NCBI RefSeq assembly: GCF_004359215.1
Contig: NC_090620.1
Span: 2,259,514 to 2,323,513 of the forward strand
Source of the DNA: Bremia lactucae
Lineage: Eukaryota; Oomycota; Peronosporomycetes; Peronosporales; Peronosporaceae
Length of the DNA: 64,000 nucleotides
Reading direction: 5' to 3'
The first letter of the stretch is position 1. Every line of letters starts with the position of its first letter. Position numbers and translations under genes: made by a program. Of this stretch, positions 20,247 to 32,260 are shown piece after piece. The notes below the pieces were generated by a model. The model saw nothing but the letters and a program-made list of their open reading frames with translations, was not told the DNA's origin and did no database searches.

Positions 20247-22865
20247 CTATACTGAATCGCCCATATGGCCTTGTGAAAAAGGCAAATCGTAATCCTGTCG
20301 CTGTTGACCTGGATATTGGTGGTAATTCTGTTGTTGCGCAGGATGCTGTCTGGCATTCATTTCGTAGGAAGGAGCTGAAATAGACGACGTCAAGACGTAC
20401 CCATAATGTGGCTGTTGGTTTGCTGTATATAAAGTTTGCTGTGGCTGCGATTGCAAAGTCTCATACATACGAGGTGCGGTCTGTTGAGTAGTGCAGCTTA
20501 CTGGGTAGTGCTGCGGAGTGCTGCCGGCTAATTGTCGAGCCAAAGCTTCATCTCTAGTGCTTGAAAAACCACCATCGTTGCAAACTCGCATGTCAGCCAT
20601 CATTTTCTGAGCCAGAGCTGCGTCCGCAGCTTCTCGCTGCCGCATCTCTTCGCTGGCAGTCAAATTCATTTCTAGCTCACGCCTCTCTAGCGCACGAGCG
20701 GAGCAATGGTCTTCCACGGTCTGATGAAGCTGTGCAACTCGAATGCTAAGCTCACTATAGAACTTTGCACCTTCCTTAACGTGAGATTCCAGCTGCTCAA
20801 AGACGTCAACAGCATCGCTCAGATTCTGGAAAAAAGCTTGGCGCTCTCGCAGTAAATGGTCCGTCTCTTTATTGGCCTCAAAATGAGAATTAGCCTGCAT
20901 GAGGCCATCTAGAACGGTTTGCTCTTCCTCAAAAATTAGTGTAATCTTTCCTGAAAAGTGATCCTTAAAAAACTGCTTTTCGGCTTCCAAAGCAGCTTCT
21001 GCATTCAATTTCTCTCCACCTAACAATACAGGAAGTGCACTGAATTTATCAAAAGATTCTTTAAATTGACGTAGCAACTGGTCTTTCTCCTCTACAAGTT
21101 GCCCCAATCGCATCAGAAATGAAGAGATCTCAGCAATTTCTTCGTTCGAATTCGACTTGTCGCGGCTAAGTTTCGGCAGCTCGTCTTTTAGACTGGATTT
21201 TGACTGTGCCAGTGCCTCCAATTTGTTCTCATTTTCGTAAACTTTCTCTCGAATAGTAGCGTCAGACTTTTTCGACTCTTTCAAAAGACGATAATAACGG
21301 TCAATGTCAAATCGAAAATTTTGATTGAGTGACGACGACAACGGTTGCGCCCACACAGACTCACCATACTTCTGCCGACACACTTTATCTTCCATTTCCT
21401 CTTCATTTAATAGCATTTCAGCCGAATAAAGTTGTTTTTCAGCATCATCCGAGATCCTTGTAACGGCTTGTAATTGCTGCTGAATAAACGCCACGACGGG
21501 ATTTTTGTTTGCCCCTATAGCACTCGAATCAATCGAGGCTGTCATGTCTTTCACATATAAAATGCGTCGCCAGAGGGTCTTTGGAAAGTCGCATTCATAA
21601 GCTTCAATCGAAGCAGGCAGCCCCATGTCTTTAAGCTGTTTGTTAGCAGCCGTAGTACTCTTCGATACATTCTCTGCTGTTTCCTCAAAAAGTGTTTGAA
21701 TGTCTTGCTTGACACTGTCAGCTCGAAGAAGCAAGTCCTTTGGCACATATTGCTCAAAAAGATCCACACCACCAAGATCTTGTAGCAACTCATCAGACGT
21801 GAATACCAATGGCTTCACCATCGCAGCTTTCCCCACTGCTGGCAAAGTAGAAACTTCGGGTACATTCGCAAGATACACACTGACGTTATCTTTCTTTGCT
21901 AAAACAAGACGTTCACCCACTACACGCTGCAGTGTCTGCGCTGACTCCAACAGCGACGATGGCAATTTATTTTCTGTTGCCACCTTGCATGCTTTTGTGC
22001 ACTCTGCATCCGCTGCACCTAGTCGCGCAATTTCTTCTCCATATCCTTCTCCTCGTTCTAGCGCTATAGCCTTAGATGCTTTTCCTTGCCAAAACTGCGT
22101 GGCTGCACGCATACAGTGAGCTTGAAATTGCAAATGTGCTTCCCACGATTTATCAATGGCTCCTACTAAGCCTGACGAGCGGCAAAATTCTAATGCCGAG
22201 ACATAGTACTCCAGCGCTTGATGCACCAATTTAGCCTTTATCCCATCTTTCAATTGGTCTTTAATTGCTTTCTCGTAAAAGCACGCTTGAGCCTGTGCTA
22301 GCATTAAATAAATTAACAGACTCAGACCTTCTGCGCTCATGTCAGCAGTCCCAGTGCCTAATGTTTGTTTTACAATAAAATCTTTCACCTCTGTGAAAGC
22401 GCCCGCGGCCTTCATAAAGTGGTGGCAGGCTGCTTTTAGACCTCGAGCCGTGTTTCTTTCTATCTGAACACCTAGTTGGCTCTCCAACGCCCCAACATTA
22501 AACATGACGGCCGCTTTCTCATACGACAAGCCCGTCTGCGTGCTTTTCTTTCGAGGACAAAATGAGTCGTTCCATGTAAACTGAAGACGAAGAGACTGGA
22601 AACCAGCTCCTTCACCATCACATGAAAAACGCTGCACCATCCTGTCTAGCTGTGCGTAGTAGCGCAGCAGCACATGGCGCGAAATGGACGATGGTGTACG
22701 CACGAGATCAACGTTCGTTTTAAGCTGCAAAAATTGATCCAGCATTCCCTCGTGATTTTCCACTTGCCGTTCATTTTCATCATATTCGCGACGCAGAAAA
22801 TCGCTTAGCGAGCTGCGTAGGGAGGCCGCGGAGGTGTCGCTCAGCTTGAAGCCTATCGCTAACAT
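20247..22865 (-). CDS. ALIX/PDCD6IP-like BRO1 domain protein
   Basis: Endosomal-sorting adaptor of 872 residues, single exon. Family members link ESCRT-I and ESCRT-III in multivesicular body formation, membrane repair and cytokinesis. Residues 1 to about 380 form the BRO1 domain, including LSYEKAAVMFNVGALESQLG (the hydrophobic groove region that binds CHMP4/Snf7 in known members) and the run LMLAQAQACFYEKAI. A long helical V-like domain follows (about 390-740). The C-terminus from about 775 is rich in Gln, Tyr and Pro instead of the plain proline-rich tail of animal ALIX, and holds repeated QQ and YP pairs that might serve as short binding motifs. The start is set by MLAIGFKLSD, which runs straight into the BRO1 fold. 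Length matches animal ALIX (about 870). Confidence 0.93.
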   Translation of the reverse strand: MLAIGFKLSDTSAASLRSSLSDFLRREYDENERQVENHEGMLDQFLQLKTNVDLVRTPSSISRHVLLRYYAQLDRMVQRFSCDGEGAGFQSLRLQFTWNDSFCPRKKSTQTGLSYEKAAVMFNVGALESQLGVQIERNTARGLKAACHHFMKAAGAFTEVKDFIVKQTLGTGTADMSAEGLSLLIYLMLAQAQACFYEKAIKDQLKDGIKAKLVHQALEYYVSALEFCRSSGLVGAIDKSWEAHLQFQAHCMRAATQFWQGKASKAIALERGEGYGEEIARLGAADAECTKACKVATENKLPSSLLESAQTLQRVVGERLVLAKKDNVSVYLANVPEVSTLPAVGKAAMVKPLVFTSDELLQDLGGVDLFEQYVPKDLLLRADSVKQDIQTLFEETAENVSKSTTAANKQLKDMGLPASIEAYECDFPKTLWRRILYVKDMTASIDSSAIGANKNPVVAFIQQQLQAVTRISDDAEKQLYSAEMLLNEEEMEDKVCRQKYGESVWAQPLSSSLNQNFRFDIDRYYRLLKESKKSDATIREKVYENENKLEALAQSKSSLKDELPKLSRDKSNSNEEIAEISSFLMRLGQLVEEKDQLLRQFKESFDKFSALPVLLGGEKLNAEAALEAEKQFFKDHFSGKITLIFEEEQTVLDGLMQANSHFEANKETDHLLRERQAFFQNLSDAVDVFEQLESHVKEGAKFYSELSIRVAQLHQTVEDHCSARALERRELEMNLTASEEMRQREAADAALAQKMMADMRVCNDGGFSSTRDEALARQLAGSTPQHYPVSCTTQQTAPRMYETLQSQPQQTLYTANQQPHYGYVLTSSISAPSYEMNARQHPAQQQNYHQYPGQQRQDYDLPFSQGHMGDSV

Positions 22866-23089
22866 TTCTCAGCTTTCAGCGTTGAGCATAAATAGCCATA
22901 CCGGTATTATGTACGTAACAGGAATCCGCCAGAAAACCGTTTAAGACGAGAAAGATTAAAGGGATCGGGATTTGTTACACATAATTAGTGATTGAAATTT
23001 AATCAGACTCATATATTAATTTAATTTTCTTAAGCTTTTGATGAACATAAGAAATAACAAACCAAATTTTTAAGCAACGTAACTATGAG
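22866..23089. other. ALIX upstream region
   Basis: About 220 bases of AT-rich sequence between the ALIX start and the first LTR. It must contain the ALIX promoter. An LTR lies within 230 bp of the start codon. No other feature seen. Confidence 0.5.
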
Positions 23090-23526
23090 TGTAACGGGGT
23101 GTTCGTTACATGAAATTAACACTTAAAGGTTGTTAGTTAATATATTATCAAAGAAAAGGTAGAGACTATTTGGCAAATATTACTTTACATAGTAATATTC
23201 TAAAAGCTTATCCATTGGTAGATATAGACCATTATATTTACTTCCTTCGCGGTCAGTCAGCGCTCGACGCGCGCAAATAGAAAGACATATAAGACTTTTA
23301 GTACATGTTTTGTATTAGTTTATAATTAAGTTAGTATTTGGTGGATAGATAAGAAGAACTTATTATATTAATACAGCTTTCATTTAACCCTCTTTAAAGC
23401 AAGTGTTTTAAAGAGAAGATTTTCTCTGCACTAGTGTACGTGAAGTGACGTGAGACACCACTCGCACTGAGGCAGTGCGAAGTGGACTTGTACTGAAGCA
23501 GTGCAAGTCAGCAGTGCCCCGTTTCA
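23090..23526 (+). repeat. LTR of gypsy family 2 (solo or truncated)
   Basis: It starts TGTAACGGGGTGTTCGTTAC and ends CAGTGCCCCGTTTCA. It is homologous, in opposite orientation, to the LTRs at 48,480-48,917 and 60,201-60,576. The last of these has a polypurine tract and a gypsy body, which assigns the family. No primer-binding site or gypsy gag follows this copy; copia sequence does. It is therefore probably a solo LTR next to an unrelated element. Confidence 0.75.
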
Positions 23527-23805
23527 ATAAGCGCCTTCTTCATAGCAACTTTGTGGCCCGTTCACTAAATCCGCGAGTCGCACAGACTTGAGCCTGTAAA
23601 AATTCGGGTGTTGAAGTAAATATTCCAAGGTTCAGTAGCCAGGGCGAGGTATTGGTTTCAACCGCCCGCTCTTGAGATAATTGAGCGGCATAAAGGTAAC
23701 ACACGGATGGATGGTGTAGGATGCACTAGACGAGAAGGATAGGTTAGCACGACTGTTACTTAATATTCACTTTTTCTTTCTACAAGTAATTTTATCCAAC
23801 TAAAA

Positions 23806-26800
23806 GGTTATGAGCCCAACAGTTTAGACTGTTTATGCAGACGAAAGCGGCAAGAGGGAAAGGACCACCACTGATTAAGAAAAAGGTCAGTGGCCAAAAA
23901 GAAGGACGGAAGGAGTCATGGGAAATAATTCGGAGCCAAAGGATACGCAGGCAAGGCTGCTCGAATTACTAACAGGTCTCACCATACGCATGGATCGTAT
24001 GGAGGCGTCGTAACACCACAGATAAAAAAAATGGCCGAGAGGCCAGTGTATATGGCTCAAGGGGGGGGGATAAGTAGGGAGGCATTGGACTTAACGCCAC
24101 CCCGGAGTCCTCTTCTCAAGAGTCGCCGGCTACCTACTTTGGAGCTTGGGATCCGCCCATTTGACGGCAAAAATTGTACCGGGAATGGGACAGAGGTTTG
24201 TTATCACGAGGGCAACAATTTTTTCGACAGATCTCGTTTAAAGGACGCACTAGTGGATTTCCGTGGAGCGAGGACGTAAAGGTCGACGTAGTTAGACACC
24301 ACCTGGCAGGAACGGCTGAGAAGTCCTACAAGCAACAGGTTTACTGTTGATGGCAAAAAAGATCAAACTTTAATACATGCGATGCAGAGACTACTGAAGA
24401 CATTCGCGACCAAGATAACACCGGCTGAAAGCACAGAAGTGTTTACAGCACCCAAGAGCAGCAAGAGAAGCTGCACGTGAGCACTACTTTTACCTGGTAG
24501 CTGTGAGTGAACCATTTGGTAAGGCGGACAACTTTGCTCTCAACCACATCGTCCACTACGCAGACCATCCATAAAAACGTCTTTGCTTTTGCGTCTGAAT
24601 CTTTCGCGCACCGACTACCTGCACCAAGTTGTAGAATTCGCGCAGTTTTTGCAAAATTTGCGGAGTTGCAGAGCAGAGATAGCGAACTCGGTTAACAACA
24701 CAAGGCAGGATGTTACAAGTGACATATGAAGGCCAGGTGTCCTGAAAACCTAAAACTTGCTGCGAAACAAGATACGGACTTTGTCCTTACAGTCAAGAAT
24801 CAACTATTAATGAAGGAAGCTGGATCCTCGACATGGGTTCAGCAGACACACTAAATGACGTCAGTCTTCTTGAAGACCCGGAGAAGCGAATGTGTTGCCG
24901 CGGACGGCAGCTTTTTTGTGTTGCCAAGCGAGGTAGCATCGTGATTGTGGGTGCAGTGACATGAAAGGTGGTTCCAGTGCGATAAGTGGACGCGTACGAC
25001 GCAGAAAAGTTGAAGCGTAACATCATATCATGCGGTACACTACAGGTGAAAGAATATGACAATGTAGGCCAAGGCGAGTATCGTGTGATTGCAAGACTTA
25101 AAGATGGGACTCTTGTGCTCGACATCGAGATGTCGAACAATGTATTTGTGATTTGCACACAAGGCGGGCAAGAAAAGCCTGACTGTACTGATGTACTCAT
25201 GCCTGTACTAGCCCAGAACAAGGAAGAGGTGGGACGTAACATCCAGAGAGGTCGCTTATACATTTCAATCGCATATTTGCACATTTCAATTACAGCACGA
25301 TCAGCAAGACCCAGCTTCAGCGATATTGGCTATGGTAAAGATAAAAATAGGGCAAATTGCCTCGCATGTACTCAAGGGTTAGACAAAGAACGCGCAATCA
25401 AGAAAGGATACTGGTGGAATTCCCCAATTGACGTTGTTGGAGGAGTAATCTGCTTGGATCTCAAAGGGTCGATGACTCTTTAGATAGGCTGGAATATCGG
25501 TACATGATCAACTTTTTTATTTACCGAACGAAAAACTCCAGAATGTTTCGCGTGATAATCAAGGACATCGCTGCGCAAAAGTTTAAGCACGTCGCAAGCG
25601 CCAATTAATTGCGGTTTAATTTGCAAAGCGCAGATGTTGGGGGGGGGTATCGTACTCTCGATCTTTTTTGTAAAGAAACCAGAATAGCTCGCCAGATTAG
25701 CGAAGTATGCAATCTCGCCAGTAATAAAAAGTAGAACGTACTAACCGCGACCTCATGGATACGGTGCGGGTTGTGATTTTTGCTTGTCGTATGCCCCTCT
25801 ATTTCTGAAGTGATACAGCGGAATACGCTTCCTATATCCTGGACAGAAGCCTGGTAAAGTCTAATGTGGCCCCTGTGGCCCCCGCATACGCTTATGAGCA
25901 GCACACAGAACCTTTGTGACATTGTGTTTCTTAAAACAGGATGTACGGTACATCGTCACGCGAAGAACAAGTCGCAGGCGAGCGTGGAAAATCAGCGATA
26001 ATTATTAGATGAAGCGATAAAACGAAGTGGTATGTATACCCAAAGGACAGTGTCGTCGTCGTCACCCAGCACGTAAGAAATGATGAGAAGTGAGCAGAAC
26101 AAGCGCTTGCGTCGGGTTAATATTGCGAAAGAAGAACAGGCATCGCGGGAAGCGGTAATAGATAAATACCAGGACAATCCAAGATGCAAAATTATAAATG
26201 AAGAAAAGAGGCCAAGAACGAAGGAGGTCTTGGGCTCGAGATGAATCCTGTGGCGATCCAAAAGCAAGAAAGATGAAGAAAATAAGCATCAGTACACTGT
26301 GAACAATGGCGTAAGGCAGGAGTGCGACGTGATGAATAGAGTGCGTGAAGAAGATCCTAAAATTTGTGGACTGGCTGGCTATGCGTAGCAGTCGAAAGGT
26401 CAAGTGAATCGTGGCCATAAAAAAGGAGGAACTTCAGGCATTGGAGGAGAAGAGCGTATGGATGGTGGAGGTGCCTTCCGCCTGTAGCCATGTTCTAAAA
26501 ACGAAGAGGGTCTTCAAGACCGATACCGACGCGGGTGGAAAGATCGAGCATTACAAAGACAGGCTCGTGGCCTGTGCTAACGAGTAACTTTTCGGAGTCA
26601 ACTATGGCCTAACATTTGTTATAATTTATCTAACAAACAAATTACATTATTTAGTCTTAATTGTTTCCCTTATAGGTAGACAGAAGCTTTTACGACTCCG
26701 GATGGAAAAAAGGAAACTCTCAATGTATCGCGGGCAGTCGTGCTGCTTATTAAGGATGGGACAACTGGATCTATCAGTATCAATTTCTATTTTCCTATGC

Positions 26801-27430
26801 CTTCGCCCAAACCATATTTGATTATGGAGCTCAGTACCGCTAAATTGGTACTTGTCTTGCGAGGGAATGGGGCGTGCTGACGAGGCCCAGGGACATTCCA
26901 AACGCCGACGTCAAGGCGGACATGAAGAACATTTAGATATCACCTGCGCATACCGCAAGGTATAGAGGTTTTCACAGAAGACACGCAAAGTTGGGTGCAA
27001 ATTGGCGGATCCAGAAAGCATTGCGATTAAAGACGCTAGAAGGACTTAATCAGACGGAAACATTATAAAGTCATTTACAACATAGCAAGCTCGAGAATGC
27101 TGGATTTGCACGCTGTACTATAGACATGTCTTCTTACTACAATCAATTGGCAATGGAAAAGTTCACGTCGATGACATCCTGGTAACAGCATCGCTCAGAA
27201 GCGTGGAGCAATTACAATGAAGGAAGTAATTCTACAATGAATCTTAAGGAGCAAACTAGCGTATCGCTTTCTAACATAGAGGCGAAATTTACTTCGGCTT
27301 CTCAGGTTGGACGGGATTTTCAAAAGTACGTGAGCTTGTACTAGAGAATGATTTTATGGTCGCAATTAGTGCCCGAGAATTTGTACCTTAGAAAAGCTTC
27401 CATATCTCACAGATTAATGCGCAAGCCTTA
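23806..27430 (+). pseudogene. Ty1/copia retrotransposon remnant A
   Basis: A primer-binding-like site 'ggttatgagcccaac' at about 23,806 is followed by gag pieces (MGNNSEPKDTQARLLELL at about 23,919; another at 24,031-24,279). Protease and pre-integrase pieces follow: a DMGSADTLNDVSLLEDPEK-type site at about 24,832, then RVIARLKDGTLVLDI near 25,080. The RT start is at about 26,430-26,620, with KTKRVFKTDTDAGGKIEHYK and LVACANE. Later RT fragments include WGVLTRPRDIPNADVKAD near 26,870 and HVDDILVTAS near 27,155. The RNase H end is near 27,240 (TSVSLSNIEAKFTSASQ). Stops and frameshifts occur throughout, and most of the integrase core is missing. Dead element. Confidence 0.75.
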
Positions 27431-27697
27431 GGAAGACACTAGACACTTTAAGATCCAACGGGAAACTGAACTTTATTTACTTATTTAAATCTAAAACCTT
27501 ACCCTAGTTAATTTAAATAATTTCGGCCGCCAGATCTATATCTAATAGAACAAAAAGGAAATTTTATTCAAAAAGTAAATGTACCACAATTACAGCCCTG
27601 CTTAGCGCCATTTGTATAAATTATTAATATATAAATTGTACAGTACCATACTTACGTGCTCACCGGTGGCGATTTCCACTTGTGAGAATACAAAAGT

Positions 27698-27900
27698 GTG
27701 AGTTGGGCGAGATATCGTCGGATACCGCTGATAAGATTTTTAAAGATGACCAAGGCTCGATTGCGTGATCTGCGTAGTGGCAAAGTCAAGCAGTTTAGCG
27801 TACTTGTCACAGATGACAAGCACGTGACCGGTGTCAGAAATATCTTCGTTGTAAAAAATGGGCCACTTCACCTGGTGTAGTGCCCCACGGCCAGTGCCTA
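27698..27900 (+). pseudogene. Small gypsy fragment (protease-RT linker)
   Basis: The frame reads ARLRDLRSGKVKQFSVLVTD, nearly the same as FLRDLRSGKVKQICVLVTD at 32,907-32,965 in the gypsy body further right. It is a short displaced piece lying between two copia remnants. Confidence 0.65.
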
Positions 27901-28067
27901 GAACACTGAGCAAAAAAAGACCACGACGGTTCACCAACCGATGTGCGCCCCTTTACACCCCCACCCATCAGACTATTGACACCTAGTGACAACATTTCCT
28001 TCATTTCCTCATTGAGGTTGGAATATAAGCAACTAACCGTTTTGTTAAGTATTGAATCCCTTGTCTA

Positions 28068-28331
28068 ATGAAAACAAAGCGTGAGTCACCGACTCCTAGC
28101 TACTCCCCCGACGATAAACTGCAGGTGAACTATATGAGTCACACTCCATCGGATGAAGAGGCAGAAGAGGCAGAAAAGCCTAGCTCATATACGCCCCGAG
28201 GTATAGACAAGTCCCGTCGGTCTCCAGATCCGTTCCCAGAACGTAGTGCCGCTGATGTCTTGACTGCATTGAGCAGGACACAGGACTTCAACCCTTCCCA
28301 CGTGGACTTGGAGGCACTTGTGCCTAAATAG
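28068..28331 (+). other. Open frame of 87 codons, unknown, within transposon debris
   Basis: A proline- and acid-rich frame (with SYSPDDKLQVNYMSHTPSDE) from ATG 28,068 to a stop at 28,331. It is flanked by gypsy and copia fragments. It might be an N-terminal piece of a gag protein or a chance frame. I find no domain. Confidence 0.3.
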
Positions 28332-28649
28332 ACGGCCGTTCCGCAGATTGCTGCATCCTCATCAAGATGTGTAGCTGGCTCTTTAAACGAGGTTGCTGAC
28401 AGCCCAGCGTTAAAATAAGGTTCTGAACCGCCTCAAAAGAGCCCTCAACTCGAGCAAGGCTCTAACGAAGAAGTTGCACCTCGTGCTTTTGGGCATCAAA
28501 CGCTTCCGTCGAGATCCCCCCCCCCTCCCACGCTGCTTGATGCGCGAGGGAAATTTCAGTTTCACGTGGAGAAACTTTTAAAGTGACGACGTTGTCAGGG
28601 CCAATACCAGTATCTGCTATTTGCACATGTTTTGCTGTGTGATGCAGCA

Positions 28650-29840
28650 TGAGCCGAAAGATCCGACAGTTTGAAGTTGAGACCGCTTTCCGAATAAAAT
28701 ACTTGATGGAGATGTCTATATGAATGTACTACGAGGAGTTTGTGCTGGCGATGGGCTTGTATGCAAGCTACAACGAAGTACCATGGCCTCAAACAGGCTA
28801 GTGCTGTTTGGTATAATACCATACGAGCAGTTCTTGTTGATATGGGATTTGTACACTGCCGTGCGGACCCATGTGTTTTTGTGAGCACCAGCAACAATAA
28901 ATAGCCTTATGTGCAGTACGTATTTTCTGTTGATAATTTACTTGTTGGGTGTGCGATAGATGCCGTAGTGGGCCAAATTTACTCTACCTTTAGCTCAAAA
29001 GTTACTGTAAAATCGCTTGGAAAGCTCGTTATGTCCTTTGAATGGAGATTAGCTAGCAATGGAATAGGGGAGCTATCAATCAGACAGATAAAATTATCGA
29101 TCGAATGATTAATTGGTGTAGTAATACCGATGTAAATCCTGTCCAGAACCCAGCAATACTTGGTCAAATACTAACTGCAGATAAAACGCATAGCACTTTA
29201 AATAATACGCGACGCTATCGTGAGCAAATTGGGTCACTTTTGTATTTCCAAACTGACATAAGCACGATCGTATCTACACTTTCGCCCTAGATTGCCCAGG
29301 GAAAATGCATTGGGGGCAGCTTTGCGTGTGCTGCAATATCTCAAAGGTACCAAAGATCCAGGTCATTACTTTACAATCAAGTATAAACAAGCGAATTGGT
29401 ATAACAGCCCATACCGATGCGTATTGGGACGGTGATAAACAAACACGCCGCTTAACATCTGGCGTATTGTTGTTGTTTGCTGGAGACCGGGTGTTTTTAA
29501 AAGCAAACAACAGAATATAGCTGCATTATCTTCTGCAGAAGCAGAATAAATGGCGCTTGTTTTAGGGACGCAAGAATTTTTGTGGCTTCGGTATCTCCTA
29601 ATCGAGATGGAATGAAAGAAAGTGAAAATAGCATACTCGTACTCATGAATTATAAGTCTGCAATTGCAATGACCTTTAAATCAAGGGTACATACCACGAG
29701 CCAAACATAATGATCTAAGAGCGCATTTTGTGCGTGATCACATTGAGGCTGGAGGAATCAAGGTAAAGTATATTCCTACTAATAACCAGTTAACTGTTTT
29801 TTACTAAGATGCTACTAACGTCGCGTTCAATGCAATTAAG
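28650..29840 (+). pseudogene. Ty1/copia retrotransposon remnant B (RT and RNase H)
   Basis: Plus-strand frames give copia RT (from about 28,690, with VYMNVLRGVCAGDGLVCKL; PCVFVSTSNNKPYVQYVF near 28,868; then VDNLLVGCAIDAVV). Next come the connector LRVLQYLKGTKDPGHYFTIK near 29,318 and RNase H (GITAHTDAYWDGDKQTRRL near 29,392; ALSSAEAEYMALVLG after a stop near 29,525). The end of pol reads TNNQLTVFYY-like near 29,785. The usual YVDD motif is altered to SVDN. It is a second element, not a continuation of remnant A, because RT and RNase H blocks occur twice. Confidence 0.8.
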
Positions 29841-30018
29841 AACAGAAAGCGGGATCGTGGAAGTGCAAGTTAAAAGGAAGTGATAAGATTTAAATGTTGC
29901 ACCACGTCTCATGATCCGTGCCCGCATGATAAGATTCAACACCACGTCTCGTGTCCAACTGGAAGTCGTAAAAATCTCTACGATTTTTTTTCTTAAGATA
30001 TCAAAGCTTAATGCCTAA

Positions 30019-30540
30019 TGTTACGGGGTGTACCGTTACATAGAAATTATATCCCATAAGAGGAATTATATAGAAAGAAGCAAAAAAATATTATATTCTA
30101 TTAATTTTGACTTAAATACTACAAAAATTGTTAGTATTGACCCAATGAGACATTAGTTCTATTGATTGGTTAATTTAAGTCTAAATAACCCCGCTAATCG
30201 TTACAAGAAACGATAAGGCGTCGCGCAAGTAGGCGCCATACATCGTTAGTTATTAATATAATAAAGTCAATAGTAGAAAGAAGATCGTTATGAAAGAACA
30301 TAATATTTCAGTACAGTTTTTTTCTCTATTTTAAAGCCTTCGAATTTACCCATACAAGCTATGACTTCTTAGCCATTTGGAACCTTCCTTTGCACGTGTT
30401 GTACGTGATTTAGTCGAGGTACCCCACCTTCACTGTAATCAGTGAACTTTGACTAGTACTGTTATCAGTACTACCAAAGGTTTCCCGTTAGACCTGGTAG
30501 CACTTCTATTTTAGTCTGTTCAACGGCCTACGCACGTTCT
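30019..30540 (+). other. LTR-like terminus and AT-rich stretch
   Basis: TGTTACGGGGTGTACCGTTACA at the left resembles the first bases of the family 2 LTR, but the sequence after about 25 bases is different. It may be the edge of a diverged third LTR family, possibly the 3' LTR of the copia remnant or the 5' LTR of the gypsy body to the right. No gene seen. Confidence 0.35.
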
Positions 30541-30547
30541 ATCCAAC

Positions 30548-30784
30548 ATGTCCATGTTGGATGAAGTAGGTGGGAGCTTTCAAGCCCCTTCAGGATGCTA
30601 TTACGCAACGCGTGAGAGGTTCACTAATTTATGTGACCTTGAATGGAGAGCGATCAAACGCATGAGTTCGGCCTTAGGAGGGTCAGCCGTTAGCGCCATG
30701 TTGTTTGATCTACAAAGAGACAAAAAACATGCGGATATAGCCAAGATCGTACAGCATGACTCGACAGGGCCAAATAATAAGTAG
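30548..30784 (+). pseudogene. Short gag-like ORF at the left of gypsy body B
   Basis: A 78-codon frame with helical, charged content (CDLEWRAIKRMSSALGG near its centre) and no known motif. It lies upstream of gypsy protease and RT sequence in the same orientation, so it may be a gag remnant. No zinc knuckle follows in the same frame. Confidence 0.35.
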
Positions 30785-31582
30785 CATTGCTTCACCTGTA
30801 AAACTCTCAACACGCATAGGTGTTGAGAGTATAAGGTGCCTAACAGCTAGAACTGTTGAGACAGCGGCATTTACATGCTGCTAGCGGGCGGACACGTCCG
30901 TGTCGATTCGGAAGCTTGAGAATTGAGATTTCTAAGTTTAAGGCAGTCGAAGGCGACGCCATAGAAGCTCGCCGTATTTGTGATGATGCGACGAAAGTGA
31001 AATCTGGCTAGCCGGACATGCCAAAGCTTGGGCCTTGTGGCTCAAGCTTCACGACCCATTAGTTTTTGGTCGTAAGACGTCTTAGAGACTTAGCCCAGGC
31101 AAACATTTGAGCCGCCACGTGTCGAATTCAGAGCTCGAGCTTAAGTCCTGGATTTAAAGCAGGGCAAGCGTGACCACGCTTACACGATACTTGGTCAGCT
31201 GTTTATCTTGATTCATTCGATTGATGAACACACAGGCTACTGTGCTCATCAAGGTTCTTGCAGACTATCCATGTGTTCTGGCTCGAATTAGAGAAAGACG
31301 CTTGACCAAGCGATCTCTGCCACACAATCGACTAGGGACTTGAGTGGCAACTTATTTAAAATTTTGAATTTTAAGGGCGATGAGGTTTACCTCATCCCTT
31401 GGGACAGTTACACACAATGTTTGTGTGTGAGGAGCAACTTTCGTCAAAAGACCTGCAAATTCTTGTGACGTTGCTGTATCAGTAGGACGCTCCGCACCTA
31501 CTGACCTCGACCGTTTTTTTCTTACGATCCGCCTCGCCGCTGAAATTTCGCAACAGCCTCGGATCCGCGTCCTCCCTTGTGC

Positions 31583-31927
31583 CTAGCGAGAGGTCGGTCT
31601 TTTCTCAGTATTTTTAGGCACTGGCTGTGGGGCACTACATTCATAGGCGTAGTGGCCTGGCTTTTGACAACGATTACATTTTTGTAGCTGTTTGTAACTT
31701 GAAGAGCGATGTTTCTCGCTCTCTACATACGAGAGGTCGGTCTTCTCAGTGTTCTGAGGCACTGGCCGTGGGGCACTACACTCATAGGCGTAGTGGCCTG
31801 GCTTTTGACAACGATTACATTTTTGGAACTGTTTGTAACTTGAAGAGCGATGTTTCTCGCTTTCTACATACGAGGGTTCATAGGTTCTGGAACTCCATTT
31901 TTTGTCGTTTCGGAGTACGATATGCAC
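31583..31927 (-). pseudogene. Gag fragment with duplicated CCHC zinc knuckle, antisense to neighbouring pol
   Basis: The minus-strand frame of 114 residues contains two tandem copies of a 47-residue unit, each with a complete knuckle CNRCQKPGHYAYEC (C-x2-C-x4-H-x4-C), the gag nucleocapsid type. Each unit begins SYVESEKHRSSSYKQ. The copies differ at only a few residues, so the duplication is recent. Pol on both sides reads on the plus strand, so this piece is inverted or belongs to another element. Confidence 0.8.
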
Positions 31928-32039
31928 CCGATTGGACGATAGCCTGTTTCAGGCTGAAGTTCTCTTATTCCGCTACAGTCGAAAAAGCTTATTGGAGATT
32001 AATCGCTAGAAGATCGCAGACTAAAATTTATTGAGCGCG

Positions 32040-32260
32040 CTATTCCTCTAATGGATATGACAGTGCGCCTAGCAACAGGCACATCTGTAACAGTAAACAC
32101 CCGAGTAGATGGTATCCGATGCAAGTTAAATGGTAATCAGTACGATGATGATATCATTGTACTGGATTAAAATGACATATTGTACTTAATCTCTGGACTG
32201 CCATGTCTCATAAAGTACGAGCCATGCATAAACTGGCAGCATCAAGCTGTGATGATGCCT
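32040..32260 (+). pseudogene. Gypsy aspartic protease C-terminal fragment
   Basis: The plus strand reads VRLATGTSVTVNTRVDGIRC and then VLD-stop-NDILYLISGLPCLIKYEPC. This matches the usual second half of oomycete gypsy proteases (VLDLDDRYDMILGMPWL), with one stop. The active-site DSG block is not seen. Confidence 0.6.

Noticed and set aside
24793..25284. 163-codon minus-strand ORF in copia remnant A
   Set aside because: The plus strand carries copia protease and pre-integrase sequence here, so the minus frame is a shadow.
31627..32034. 135-codon plus-strand ORF with internal repeats
   Set aside because: It is the shadow of the minus-strand duplicated zinc knuckles; the repeat comes from the opposite frame.
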